Positions 8,311 to 16,952 of a stretch of 64,000 nt of DNA are shown here, piece after piece. The DNA is from Ulvibacter antarcticus (lineage in GTDB: Bacteria; Bacteroidota; Bacteroidia; Flavobacteriales; Flavobacteriaceae): positions 310,001-374,000 of the forward strand of contig NZ_REFC01000013.1 in NCBI RefSeq assembly GCF_003688405.1, written 5' to 3'. The translations under genes were made by a program, and so were the position numbers. How positions within the stretch are numbered: the stretch's first letter is position 1; the number at the start of each line of letters is the position of its first letter. The notes beneath the pieces are model-generated. The model saw only the letters and a list, made by a program, of their open reading frames with translations, ran no database searches and was not told the DNA's origin.

Positions 8311-9675
8311 CTAGATCGTCATTGAAAACAATTGAGTATTTGGTTTGTTACGCTGCAAAAGAAGATCGAATGCCATGCAGATATTCCTAACAAAAGGACG
8401 TCCTTTTTCAGTGATTGTTATTCCATTTGGAATTAGGGTTATAAGCTCGTCAGTCTCCATTTCTTCTAGTTTCAATAGTACTTCAGGCAATTCTACGAAA
8501 CGTTGATTTGCTTTTTCCCAAGATGTTTGAAGCGTACACATTAAATTGAGAATGTGTCGTCGTATAATGAGATCTTCTTCTGAAAGGATATGTCCTCGAT
8601 AGACAGGTAATATTCCTTGCTGAACCAGGTCTTGATATTCTTCAACATTTTTCACGTTTTGTGCGAAACTGTACCAACTACCACTAATCGCCGATACTCC
8701 CAAACCTAGCATCATTTGTGTTTTGGAGTCTGAATATCCCATAAAATTACGGTGTAGGGTTTTATTCTGAAGTGATTTGTAAAGAGAATCGGTTTTAAGG
8801 GCAAAATGATCCATTCCAATTTCTACATAATCAGCTTCTAATAACATTTTCTTACCTAATTCGTATTGTTCCCTTTTTTCTGAAGCCGTTGGAAGATCCG
8901 CTTCTTTGAATCCGCGTTGTCCGTTGCCTTTGATCCACGGAACATGTGCATAACTATAGAATGCAATACGATCTGGCCTTAGCTCTTTGGTGCGTTCGAT
9001 GGTGTAGATAATATGTTCTTTTTTCTGAAAAGGGAGTCCGAAGATAATGTCGTGTCCCACCGAAGTATACCCCTCTAAACGGGCGTTTTCGGTAACTTTT
9101 TTTACATTTTCGAACGGCTGAATTCTGTGAATTGCTTGCTGAACTTCTTCGTTATAATCTTGTACGCCATAGCTCACACGGTTAAATCCGAAGCTTGCCA
9201 AAAGTTTCAAATGTTCTGCTGTTGTATTATTTGGGTGTCCTTCAAAACTTAAGGATGCATCCTTTGCTTTTACTGCATTTCTGAAGATCCCATTCAATAA
9301 AAATGCAAGATTTTCCGAAGAAAAAAAGGTAGGAGTACCACCACCTAGATGAAGTTCTTTTACTATAATTTTCTGTCCAAGTAATTCGCGGTACATTTTA
9401 AGCTCCATCACCACAGATTGGATGTATGGAGTTTCTACCTTATGATTCTTGGTGATTCGTTTATTACAGCCACAAAAAGTACACAAACTCTCACAAAATG
9501 GTAGATGGATATATAAGCTTATCCCTTCGGAAGAATTACTTTCATCAAAACTTCTTTTCAGCGTTGCTTTCCAACTTTTTAATGAAAAACTGTTGATATC
9601 CCAGTAAGGGACCGTTGGATAACTTGTGTATCGTGGCCCGGGAATATTGTATTTATCAATAAGCTTGTCCTTCAT
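8311..9675 (-). CDS. hemN: Oxygen-independent coproporphyrinogen III dehydrogenase HemN
   Basis: Radical SAM enzyme that makes protoporphyrinogen IX precursor without oxygen in haem synthesis. The CxxxCxxCxC cluster motif is visible at Cys61, Cys65, Cys68 and Cys70, preceded by the YIHLPF segment typical of HemN, then the LGGGTPT SAM-binding motif. At 454 residues it has full HemN length including the C-terminal HemN domain. Convergent with the cco operon. The promoter carries an Fnr-like dyad, consistent with induction at low oxygen together with the haem-rich oxidase. Confidence 0.95.
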   Translation of the reverse strand: MKDKLIDKYNIPGPRYTSYPTVPYWDINSFSLKSWKATLKRSFDESNSSEGISLYIHLPFCESLCTFCGCNKRITKNHKVETPYIQSVVMELKMYRELLGQKIIVKELHLGGGTPTFFSSENLAFLLNGIFRNAVKAKDASLSFEGHPNNTTAEHLKLLASFGFNRVSYGVQDYNEEVQQAIHRIQPFENVKKVTENARLEGYTSVGHDIIFGLPFQKKEHIIYTIERTKELRPDRIAFYSYAHVPWIKGNGQRGFKEADLPTASEKREQYELGKKMLLEADYVEIGMDHFALKTDSLYKSLQNKTLHRNFMGYSDSKTQMMLGLGVSAISGSWYSFAQNVKNVEEYQDLVQQGILPVYRGHILSEEDLIIRRHILNLMCTLQTSWEKANQRFVELPEVLLKLEEMETDELITLIPNGITITEKGRPFVRNICMAFDLLLQRNKPNTQLFSMTI

Positions 9676-9694
9676 CTTAGATGCCGTTTATAGG

Positions 9695-9737
9695 CAAAAA
9701 TAAAGCCTAAACTACTTCTAAAATATGATATTGATCA
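9695..9737 (-). promoter_or_regulatory. Crp/Fnr-type class II promoter of hemN
   Basis: On the minus strand: dyad TGATCAATATCA (9726-9737), 23 bases, -7 box TATTTTTG (9695-9702), ATG 19 bases on. The dyad has one mismatch from the TGAYANNTRTCA consensus but keeps TGA-N6-TCA. Spacing is identical to the cco promoter. Confidence 0.7.
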
Positions 9738-9792
9738 GTTTCGAAGATGATAATCGAAGAAAGCTAATATGAAGCAATAAATCTTTTGAAGC

Positions 9793-10017
9793 TTAAATAA
9801 ATTCCCGTCGCATTTTTAATCTACCTTCAATTTTCTTTTTTTTGATTGTGAGACGTTTCATAAGGTTCATAAGATATGGGTCTTTGCTCTCTTTGTAAAT
9901 TTTATTAATACTTAAAATAAACTCTTTTGCCTTACGAGATGCCACAACACGGTCGCTACTGGACATATTATTCATTTTCTCCTTTTCAAAACTGCTTGCT
10001 TCCTTTAAAATATCCAT
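9793..10017 (-). CDS. Small conserved-looking helical protein, unknown function
   Basis: 74 residues, highly charged and predicted helical, with no signal peptide, cysteine or known motif; the C-terminus is strongly basic (KKKKIEGRLKMRR). It is the last gene of the minus-strand block, 16 bp after the Usp gene, so it is probably co-transcribed with it. A protein- or RNA-binding role would fit the charge but is only a guess. Confidence 0.65.
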   Translation of the reverse strand: MDILKEASSFEKEKMNNMSSSDRVVASRKAKEFILSINKIYKESKDPYLMNLMKRLTIKKKKIEGRLKMRREFI

Positions 10018-10033
10018 GGTTTTTAACTTTAAT

Positions 10034-10876
10034 TTAATGATGTAATGCTATTAACGGTGTTCGTTTAAGAGGTCCTAAATTCGTGACTTGTGAATTGGTT
10101 AAGCCAAATTTTCTCCAAAAATCCGGTTTGCGATCTATCAAGCAAATAATATAATCTGAATGATAATTGGCAAAATTCCTTAAGTCTTGTGACGTTTCCA
10201 GATATTCTATAGATACCGAATTTTTAGAAAGAATTTCTAAGAGGCTCAGGAGATGATTTCGATTCGATTTTTGATTATCGGTCATATTGTCTTTTGCGGA
10301 AAGCGCAATTATCTTAACATTTCCTTTTACAATTTGCACCAGTTCATACCAATTTTCGAGTTCTAAAAAGGGGAGTTTATCTTCAAAACTTGACACTAAA
10401 ACGAACTCAGGATTTAGCTGTAATTGGGCTGATGAAGGAATGATCATGACCGGACATTCCCGAATGTTTTCTAGGATTCGTTTTGTGTTTCTACTGTATT
10501 TATCGGAAGCCCTTCCAATCTGTTTTTGACCAGGAATTATAACCATATCAATATTAATTTCCTTAATAGCCTTTTTTATTCCTTCTATTAAATCTGAACA
10601 TTCTGAAATAGCATTGAAACGATGCTTGTCATTTTCACTATTGATAGTGTATTTCTGAATAACTCTGCCTAGACTAATTTCTGAATCGCACTTAGGTGTT
10701 GTAAACCAATCATCATCTGAATGAAGCAGATGAATAGCGTTCATGCCTACAGATTCATAACTAAATGTATTGAGAAGGAAAAAGTTACATTTCTCTTGTT
10801 GAAAGAAATTTACAGCATAATTAATAGCATCGTGGCTATTAGATTTAAAATTGATAGGAATTAATATATTTTTCAA
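10034..10876 (-). CDS. Universal stress protein, two-domain, degenerate ATP loop
   Basis: 280 residues comprising two tandem Usp (UspA-like) domains; begins MKNILIPINF like other Usp proteins here and has the domain-closing CPVMIIPS strand near residue 150. In the first domain the ATP-binding G-x2-G-x9-G(S/T) loop is not intact (GQKQIGRASDKYSRNTKR), so it may not bind ATP as the others do. It follows two small helical proteins in the sigma-54-linked block. Confidence 0.85.
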   Translation of the reverse strand: MKNILIPINFKSNSHDAINYAVNFFQQEKCNFFLLNTFSYESVGMNAIHLLHSDDDWFTTPKCDSEISLGRVIQKYTINSENDKHRFNAISECSDLIEGIKKAIKEINIDMVIIPGQKQIGRASDKYSRNTKRILENIRECPVMIIPSSAQLQLNPEFVLVSSFEDKLPFLELENWYELVQIVKGNVKIIALSAKDNMTDNQKSNRNHLLSLLEILSKNSVSIEYLETSQDLRNFANYHSDYIICLIDRKPDFWRKFGLTNSQVTNLGPLKRTPLIALHH

Positions 10877-10888
10877 TTTAGATAATTT

Positions 10889-11278
10889 TTATCGGCGATG
10901 GTATTTTAATAATTGATTATAGATCGTTGTTTTGAGTAGACTGAATTCATGAATTAACGCTATATGAACGCTCCGTTTTTTCTCATGCATTTTTGCCCTT
11001 TCATTATCGTATACCTTTTTTCCGTATTCATATTCTGTATTAAGTTCTTGGTCATATTTACATAGCATTCCCAATATCAAAGCGTTCTTTCTTCGTAACC
11101 CTTGAAGATTAGTATCAATAGCACCATTTTTTAATAATTGTTTTTCAATTAGTCTTAATTGGTTTAACTCATTATTAATTGCTGTATGCATATCGATCCA
11201 TTGGCTTAATTCGATTAGATCTTTCTTGATACATAATCTTCTCTGGGCATCAATTTTGTACGTTAGTTCGGTGTTCAA
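10889..11278 (-). CDS. Helical protein of unknown function, paralogue of its upstream neighbour
   Basis: 129 residues, no signal peptide, predicted almost all-helical. The segment LSQWIDMHTAINNELNQL aligns with LDNWINHLKYINKELTNL in the upstream gene, and both end in a basic/aromatic helix, so the two are ancient tandem duplicates. No family recognised. Lies 12 bp before the Usp gene. Its basic C-terminus (KYHRR) and helical bundle design suggest a cytosolic binding protein. Confidence 0.65.
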   Translation of the reverse strand: MNTELTYKIDAQRRLCIKKDLIELSQWIDMHTAINNELNQLRLIEKQLLKNGAIDTNLQGLRRKNALILGMLCKYDQELNTEYEYGKKVYDNERAKMHEKKRSVHIALIHEFSLLKTTIYNQLLKYHRR

Positions 11279-11294
11279 TAGTGACTATGTTTAT

Positions 11295-11717
11295 TTAAGC
11301 TGTTAAATTTCGCAATATTAAATTACCTTGAACTTTATCGAAAAACTCATCTTTTAATCTTCTGTATTTATCCAAATGATATAAATAACTTCTTCTATAA
11401 CTTTCGTGTTCAGTGATGTAAACCATGTCACATTCGGTATCCTCACATTCTACAATATCCCTTCTGGATGTTGTATAATTAAAAAGAGCGTTAAGTAGAT
11501 TGTCGTTCTCAACATCTTTCTTTTTAAATTTCTCTAGTATGGTCTCATCGTTTAACTTGTTACTCAAGTCTTCTCCACAAAGGCCGATAAGATTAGTCAA
11601 CTCTTTATTGATATACTTTAAATGATTAATCCAATTATCCAACTCAATTGAGTTTATTTTATGTGTTACATCAAGGTCTGAATCGTGATCGTAAATTTCT
11701 GTTTGCAAGGTTTCCAT
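11295..11717 (-). CDS. Helical protein of unknown function, paralogue of its downstream neighbour
   Basis: 140 residues, acidic N-terminus, predicted helical bundle. Shares the W-I-x5-N-x-EL-x2-L pattern and overall plan with the gene just downstream. Sits 16 bp before that gene and 9 bp after the GreA-like gene, so part of one transcription unit. No known domain recognised. Confidence 0.65.
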   Translation of the reverse strand: METLQTEIYDHDSDLDVTHKINSIELDNWINHLKYINKELTNLIGLCGEDLSNKLNDETILEKFKKKDVENDNLLNALFNYTTSRRDIVECEDTECDMVYITEHESYRRSYLYHLDKYRRLKDEFFDKVQGNLILRNLTA

Positions 11718-11726
11718 TTTTATAAT

Positions 11727-12146
11727 TTAAATTGACATATCGAGCTTTTTGTGTCTGTTATCTTGTGTTACAGCGACAATTTTTATTTCTTGTACGCCGG
11801 CGGGAAAATTCCATACCACAGTATCTCCTTCTGAATATCCAAATAGGGCAGCTCCCATAGGTGTAAGCACCGAAATTTTATCCTGCTTAAAATCTTTGTC
11901 TGATGGGATCACTAATTGCATTGATTTCTCCCAACCTTTTTCAGAATACACCATTATCTTACTGTTAAATCGAATGATATCATCTGGCATTTCATCTTCA
12001 TTTAAAATCTGAGCACTTTTTAATTCCTCACTCAGACGTTGTAAAGATTTTTGCACTTCAAAATCTTCAGCATAGCCAGAGATATTGAGTATGCGTTTTA
12101 AAAACACATACTCTTTTTTTTCTATGATTAAACTACCGTATTTCAT
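11727..12146 (-). CDS. GreA/GreB-like C-terminal domain protein (Rnk-type)
   Basis: 139 residues. The C-terminal half (ISVLTPMGAALFGYSEGDTVVWNFPAG) is the FKBP-like GreA/GreB C-terminal fold that contacts RNA polymerase. The N-terminal part is helical but shorter than the GreA coiled coil, so it resembles Rnk-type polymerase-binding proteins rather than a full transcript-cleavage factor. In the stress block between gdhA and the helical pair; a role in tuning transcription under stress is inferred. Confidence 0.8.
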   Translation of the reverse strand: MKYGSLIIEKKEYVFLKRILNISGYAEDFEVQKSLQRLSEELKSAQILNEDEMPDDIIRFNSKIMVYSEKGWEKSMQLVIPSDKDFKQDKISVLTPMGAALFGYSEGDTVVWNFPAGVQEIKIVAVTQDNRHKKLDMSI

Positions 12147-12170
12147 CTTATATTAATTTTAGTATTCTCA

Positions 12171-13475
12171 TTAAGGGAAAATTCCTCTTTGTATATATGC
12201 TTTTTCAATGCGTTTTATGGCAATACAATAGGCCGCAGTACGCAGGTCCATTCCTTCTCTTTCAGAATATTCATAGACCTTATTGAAGGATTCTTTCATT
12301 TTTTTGTCAAGCTTAGCTATTACTTCATCTAATTGCCATAGCTCACCGTTGCGGTTTTGTAGCCATTCAAAATAACTTCCTACTACACCTCCCGAATTAC
12401 ATAAAATGTCTGGAATAATTGAAATCCCACGTTTTAATAAAATTTTCTCACCTTCTACATTTGTTGGTCCATTGGCACCTTCAGCAATTAAACGCGCTTT
12501 TATGTCTCGTGCATTTTCTTTAGTGATTTGATTCCCCAATGCTGCTGGAATGCAGATATCGCATTCTGTTGCAAAGAATTCATTGTTACTTAAAGAGGAA
12601 GCTTCTGGAAAAGCATGAATATGACCATTATTCGATTTACTGAAATTTAAAAGATCTTCTACTTTTATACCGTTTTGGTTCTGTATACTACCAGATGCAT
12701 CCTGTACTGCTACTAATTTTGCTCCTTCCTTTTCCAGGAAATGAGAGGCCCAATATCCAACATTTCCGAAGCCTTGAACAATAAATTTTTTATCGAAAAG
12801 GGATTCATTATTTTTCTCCGCCCAAAATTTTATATTTAAAAACACGCCGTAACCCGTAGCGCGATCACGACCTTCCAAACCACCACTACCATCAGGTTTT
12901 CCAGTAACTACATGCTGATTAGCAGTACGTTCGGCTGGTGGACGAGTACTCATATAAGTATCGGCTATCCATGCCATAGTTTGGCTATTTGTGTTAACAT
13001 CCGGCGCAGGAATGTCATGTTCCGGACCAATATTATCTGCTAACGCAAAAGTGAATCTACGTGTAATTCTTTCTAGTTCCCCTTCAGAATATATTGAAGG
13101 ATCTAACTGAATTCCTCCTTTTCCACCACCATAAGGTAATCCGGCCAATGAGGTCTTCCAGGTCATCCACATAGCAAGTGCTCTAGCGGCATCGATATCT
13201 ACTGTAGGATGATAACGCAATCCTCCTTTGTAAGGTCCCAATGCGTTATTATGTTGTACTCTATAACCAGTGAAAATTTCAACCTCTCCATTATCCATTT
13301 TTACCGGAAAATGAACTATGATCTCATTGTTAGTAATACTAAGTATCTTTCGGATATTAGGATGTAAATTAACTTGATCTGCAGCACTGTTAAATTGCTC
13401 CATCACATTATCCATCATACCTTTTACCGGTTTCTTTTTGGTTTTGTTATTCAATTCTGCTGTTATTGTTGCCAT
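12171..13475 (-). CDS. gdhA: Glu/Leu/Phe/Val family dehydrogenase (glutamate dehydrogenase)
   Basis: Catalyses reversible oxidative deamination of glutamate to 2-oxoglutarate. 434 residues from the ATG at 13475; a GTG at 13487 in frame would add four residues, but the ATG gives the more usual MATITAELN start. Conserved substrate region GGGKGGI with the catalytic lysine and the FIVQGFGNVG Rossmann motif are visible; length fits hexameric GDHs. Downstream of tiny ORFs and a sigma-54 promoter; nitrogen control by sigma-54 is established for such enzymes in other phyla, here inferred. Confidence 0.92.
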   Translation of the reverse strand: MATITAELNNKTKKKPVKGMMDNVMEQFNSAADQVNLHPNIRKILSITNNEIIVHFPVKMDNGEVEIFTGYRVQHNNALGPYKGGLRYHPTVDIDAARALAMWMTWKTSLAGLPYGGGKGGIQLDPSIYSEGELERITRRFTFALADNIGPEHDIPAPDVNTNSQTMAWIADTYMSTRPPAERTANQHVVTGKPDGSGGLEGRDRATGYGVFLNIKFWAEKNNESLFDKKFIVQGFGNVGYWASHFLEKEGAKLVAVQDASGSIQNQNGIKVEDLLNFSKSNNGHIHAFPEASSLSNNEFFATECDICIPAALGNQITKENARDIKARLIAEGANGPTNVEGEKILLKRGISIIPDILCNSGGVVGSYFEWLQNRNGELWQLDEVIAKLDKKMKESFNKVYEYSEREGMDLRTAAYCIAIKRIEKAYIQRGIFP

Positions 13476-13524
13476 AATTATTGCCACTTATGTGGATATC
13501 TTTTAGTTATTAATTTCTGTTATG

Positions 13525-13647
13525 TTAATTGAAAAGACGTTTGGTGATACTTCTCTCCCAGTACTTTTCAATTATATATTTATTTCTTCTTTGACTGACT
13601 TCAGACTTTTCTTGAGCCTTACTATTAAAGATTGATTGTGAATTCAT
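13525..13647 (-). CDS. Possible 40-residue basic peptide upstream of gdhA
   Basis: ATG at 13647, TAA at 13525-13527. The peptide is charged and helical-looking with a basic centre (SQRRNKYIIEKYWERS). It is placed 49 bp before the gdhA ATG on the same strand. Spacing and composition suggest a real small gene or a leader peptide. No homologue known to me. Confidence 0.45.
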   Translation of the reverse strand: MNSQSIFNSKAQEKSEVSQRRNKYIIEKYWERSITKRLFN

Positions 13648-13657
13648 GTTATTACTT

Positions 13658-13726
13658 TTAAAAAGGATTATTAATTAAGCCTCTATTTCTGATATGGCGT
13701 CTGTTTGCAAACCTGTATGGGCTCAT
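13658..13726 (-). CDS. Possible 22-residue arginine-rich peptide
   Basis: ATG at 13726, TAA at 13658-13660, 10 bp before the 40-residue ORF. Sequence is strongly basic (RFANRRHIRNRG). At this length chance is a serious alternative; its case rests on the chain of small same-strand ORFs between the sigma-54 promoter and gdhA. Confidence 0.25.
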   Translation of the reverse strand: MSPYRFANRRHIRNRGLINNPF

Positions 13727-13824
13727 ACGTACTGTAATAAAACTCAACTTGGTTCGCTTTTCATTTTTTTCTTTTAGGAATGTGACTAAATTATTAAAAA
13801 TCATTGCTTTAGGATTTAAACTGT

Positions 13825-14010
13825 TTAAGCCATGACAATTTCTGTCTGGCGATTTTCATGTATTTTTATTGTTGGTACAGGTTGAGAAGTAACTTCAGTC
13901 GCTACTTCTCCATAATCGCTGCACGACCATACTTGACTTTTTTGATCGGTTAACACACATGTTTCCCTATGAATGCAGGAAGGACATATGTTAAATGGAT
14001 TTGCTTTCAT
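13825..14010 (-). CDS. Cys4 mini-protein, putative zinc-binding, sigma-54 controlled
   Basis: 61 residues with four cysteines at 9, 12, 18 and 30 (CPSC, then ETC, then SCSDY), a spacing able to bind a zinc ion or small cluster; the C-terminal half is low-complexity with PVPTIKIH. Directly behind the sigma-54-type promoter, whose predicted start site is about 20 bases upstream of this ATG. Function unknown; may be a small regulator or metal sensor. Confidence 0.7.
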   Translation of the reverse strand: MKANPFNICPSCIHRETCVLTDQKSQVWSCSDYGEVATEVTSQPVPTIKIHENRQTEIVMA

Positions 14011-14041
14011 AATACACTGTTATAGTTTTATATACCAAAAG

Positions 14042-14056
14042 GCAATGTGTGTGCCA
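14042..14056 (-). promoter_or_regulatory. Sigma-54 (-24/-12) promoter
   Basis: On the minus strand the sequence TGGCAC, five bases, TTGC matches the sigma-54 consensus (TGGCAC-N5-TTGC) exactly, including the invariant GG and GC dinucleotides. It points at the Cys4 mini-protein 32 bases away and beyond it to the small ORFs, gdhA and the stress genes. The adjacent gene is an NtrC-type sigma-54 activator, which strengthens the call. Confidence 0.8.
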
Positions 14057-14087
14057 ATAGATGCCAAAAAACATCCTATAAAGCGAA

Positions 14088-14108
14088 AACCCTTACTGTT
14101 GAAGGGTT
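14088..14108 (-). terminator. Inverted repeat after the NtrC-type gene: terminator or activator site
   Basis: AACCCTT, seven-base loop, AAGGGTT. Read on the minus strand the stem is followed by TTTT, so it could end the kinase/regulator transcript. It also lies about 32-52 bases upstream of the sigma-54 -24 element, a place where an NtrC-type activator could bind. The two readings cannot be separated from sequence alone. Confidence 0.45.
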
Positions 14109-14192
14109 CCTGAGTATTATGAGTAAATATTATGAAGTTGCAGATTGGGACTTTATTACCCGGTTGAGGTAAAATGTACCATTATAAAAAGA

Positions 14193-15521
14193 TTATTCTG
14201 AGAGTTTTTGGCGGATTGTTTTACGATCTATTCCTAGAATCTCGGCAGCTTTTGTTTTGTTATTATTTGTGAGGTTGAGAACTCTTTGAATATATTGTTT
14301 CTCTATTTCTTTCAAAGGTAAAAGTTGGTCTTTAGGAAAATCAATATTGAACTTTAAAGATTCCGGAAGATGTTCAATCTCAATTAGCTTGTCGCACATT
14401 ATTACGGCACGTTGGATCACGTTTTCAAGTTCGCGAATATTTCCCGGCCAATCGTATCGTTGCAAAATAGCTAAAGCGTCAGGACTTATTTTAATAAAAC
14501 GATCTTTGTATTCAACACCATATTTAAATAGAAATTTATCCACTAATAAAGGAATATCTTCTTTTCGTTCGCGTAATGGTGCTACGTTGATTTCAACCAC
14601 CGTAAGTCTATAAAATAAATCTTCCCTTAAGGTTTCCTTTTTAATCATTTCCTTTAGGTCACTATTTGTAGCGGCGATGATACGAAGGTCGATTTTTTCC
14701 GCTTTTTGAGCTCCTACTTTTACAACTTCTTTTTCTTGCAGCACTCTTAGTAACCTTGACTGTACAGAGGTGGATGCATTTCCAATTTCATCCAGAAAAA
14801 TAGTACCTCCATTGGCCGCTTGAAAAAATCCATTTCGATCTTTTTCAGCACCTGTGAAAGCCCCTTTGGTGTAACCAAATAACTCAGATTCTAGTAAATT
14901 TTCAGGGATACCACCACAGTTAACAGCGATAAAGGGAGCTCTTGAAAACTTACCTTGATAATGAATCGCACGGGCTACCAATTCTTTTCCGGTACCACTT
15001 TCTCCTTTAATAAATATAGTCGCTTTATTATCTTTTACTCGTTCTATGATTTGTATTACATCGTTTATTTTTTCTGAATTTCCGATGATATCACCATAAG
15101 CTTTATTTTTTTCTTCGGAAGTATTTGTGGTCTTTTTACTTTTCTCCTCGGAAACTGATATTGATTTGTCAATTGCAGATTTTAATTCATCTTTAGTGAA
15201 GGGTTTGGTAAGATAATCTACAACACCCGACTTTATTGCAGAAAGAGAATCCTGAACGGACGGATAACCTGTGACTACAAGTTTAGGGAGCTGAGGATAA
15301 TGTTCTGAAGCAAATTTTATTAATTCAGAACCGTCAATCTCCGGCATTTTTAAATCGGTAATGAGCAGATCAATCCTTGTATCTCGTAAGATTTGAACTG
15401 CTTCTTTTACAGATACTGCCTTATAGGTATGATAGTTCCATGACTGCAGGTGGCGTTGTAACAATTCTAATATATTTATATCATCGTCGACAATTAATAT
15501 GTTCTCCTTTTTTAGTTGCAT
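14193..15521 (-). CDS. NtrC-family sigma-54-dependent response regulator
   Basis: 442 residues: receiver domain with phospho-acceptor Asp56 (ITDLKMP) and acidic pocket Asp12-14, a central AAA+ domain with Walker A GESGTGKE and the sigma-54 contact loop GAFTGA, and a C-terminal Fis-type helix-turn-helix ending NNNKTKAAEILGIDRKTIRQKL. It activates transcription at sigma-54 promoters after phosphorylation by the kinase encoded 16 bp upstream. Likely target is the sigma-54 promoter just beyond its 3' end (inference from adjacency). Confidence 0.95.
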   Translation of the reverse strand: MQLKKENILIVDDDINILELLQRHLQSWNYHTYKAVSVKEAVQILRDTRIDLLITDLKMPEIDGSELIKFASEHYPQLPKLVVTGYPSVQDSLSAIKSGVVDYLTKPFTKDELKSAIDKSISVSEEKSKKTTNTSEEKNKAYGDIIGNSEKINDVIQIIERVKDNKATIFIKGESGTGKELVARAIHYQGKFSRAPFIAVNCGGIPENLLESELFGYTKGAFTGAEKDRNGFFQAANGGTIFLDEIGNASTSVQSRLLRVLQEKEVVKVGAQKAEKIDLRIIAATNSDLKEMIKKETLREDLFYRLTVVEINVAPLRERKEDIPLLVDKFLFKYGVEYKDRFIKISPDALAILQRYDWPGNIRELENVIQRAVIMCDKLIEIEHLPESLKFNIDFPKDQLLPLKEIEKQYIQRVLNLTNNNKTKAAEILGIDRKTIRQKLSE

Positions 15522-15537
15522 AGCTGCTACAAAGTAA

Positions 15538-16617
15538 TTAAGATTTGGGGAGTTTTACGGTAAAAGTTGCTCCTTTTTTTAAGTTGTTTTCTGCCACTAT
15601 GGTACCGTTGTGACTTGCGACTATCCCATGTACTACACTTAAGCCTAATCCAGAACCATCACCAGTAGGTTTTGTTGTAAAAAAAGGTTGAAAGACTTTC
15701 TCTAAGGCTTCATCAGAAAGACCTGTACCTTGGTCCGAAATTTTTAATACGATATGATTTTTAGATTGAAATGCTTCGATGGTCACCAATCCATTCTTCG
15801 GAGAAAAATAGACAGCATTAATAATCAAATTAAAAATGATCTGAGTTAGTTGAATCATATCAGCGCGCAACAAAAGTACTTCATCTTCAATCTTCACTAT
15901 ATATTTTACTTTGGCTTTTTTGAAGGACGCATCGAGTAGGGCAATAGCATTTTTAATACTTGGCACAATATTGACTTCCTCCATTTCCTGTGGCATTTCA
16001 CATGCAAAGAACATTAATTTTTTAACCACTTCTCTCGAGAAAATTGCATTTTGAATAATCTTTTCAAGGTCTTCAGAACTCCGTTCATTGTTTTTTAAAT
16101 CGTCTTTTAATAGTTCAGCAAACCCCAGAATGTTTGCGAGTGGCGTATTTAATTCGTGTGCGATACCGGCAGTAATCTCACCCAAGATACCCAAGCGGTC
16201 TGCCCGTTCCATTTGTCTTTTCAGTGAAGTTTCGTTTTTCTGAATTTCAATACGCTCTAATAGGTTGCCCAGTTTTAAGGCAACGTTATCGAGTAATGGT
16301 TGTTCTTCTTTTAGAAATGTATACTGATCATTGTTAAGAGATGCTTTAATATTACCTCCAAATTTGTTAAAAACGAGAATATCAGAAGTAATACATCTAT
16401 GGTCACTTATAGTTCCTGTTTCATACTCATGATTAAGTGTTTTTATTGCTACGTTGGTATTCTTAGGAAATTGTAGCCCTTTTTTCAAACTCTTTGCAAT
16501 AGCAAGTATAGTTCCCTCCATTCCATCAACATCGGCGTTTACAATAATAGTAGATACTTCGTACAGGCAGGTGAGCTCTTTAATACGTTCTTTTAAGGCT
16601 TCTTTCGTAGTACTCAT
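15538..16617 (-). CDS. Soluble sensor histidine kinase
   Basis: 359 residues with no membrane helix. A GAF-like N-terminal part (about 1-125) probably senses a cytosolic signal; a coiled linker leads to the HisKA box with His154 (GIAHELNTPLANILG) and the HATPase domain with N-box NLIINAVYFSP, DQGTGL and GDGSGLGLSVV. Cognate partner of the following NtrC-type regulator (same strand, 16 bp). The signal is unknown; an intracellular nitrogen, energy or redox cue would fit the neighbourhood. Confidence 0.92.
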   Translation of the reverse strand: MSTTKEALKERIKELTCLYEVSTIIVNADVDGMEGTILAIAKSLKKGLQFPKNTNVAIKTLNHEYETGTISDHRCITSDILVFNKFGGNIKASLNNDQYTFLKEEQPLLDNVALKLGNLLERIEIQKNETSLKRQMERADRLGILGEITAGIAHELNTPLANILGFAELLKDDLKNNERSSEDLEKIIQNAIFSREVVKKLMFFACEMPQEMEEVNIVPSIKNAIALLDASFKKAKVKYIVKIEDEVLLLRADMIQLTQIIFNLIINAVYFSPKNGLVTIEAFQSKNHIVLKISDQGTGLSDEALEKVFQPFFTTKPTGDGSGLGLSVVHGIVASHNGTIVAENNLKKGATFTVKLPKS

Positions 16618-16845
16618 TATATTATTCGTTATTTTAAAAACCTTTAAACACTTCCGAAGAAATTATAATACCCAACAAAGGGATATTAAAAGTTTGTTTT
16701 TAATTGTAGGAAAGTTAACTAAAAAAATAAGTATTCTAAATTTTAAAATTCATTTCAGGTAATTTTGCATGGTTGGCAATACTTCAGAAATATTTCATTA
16801 CAAACAAAAGTAATATGTATATTCAGCCTCAATAAAATATGTTAA

Positions 16846-16947
16846 AATAACGCCATTCTTGCCTTCCAGACCGCTAATTTTACAGGGATATCGCCAACAT
16901 TGGAACTCCTGAAGGATGAAGGGTTTAGGAAAGTATTACTAAAATAA
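16846..16947 (+). pseudogene. C-terminal gene remnant
   Basis: An open frame with no start, bounded by a stop at 16843, reads like the tail of a real protein (ISPTLELLKDEGFRKVLLK then stop). The rest of the 335-bp gap (16618-16952) shows nothing else. Best explained as the decayed 3' end of a gene lost upstream. Parent family not recognised. Confidence 0.35.
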
Positions 16948-16952
16948 ATTGT

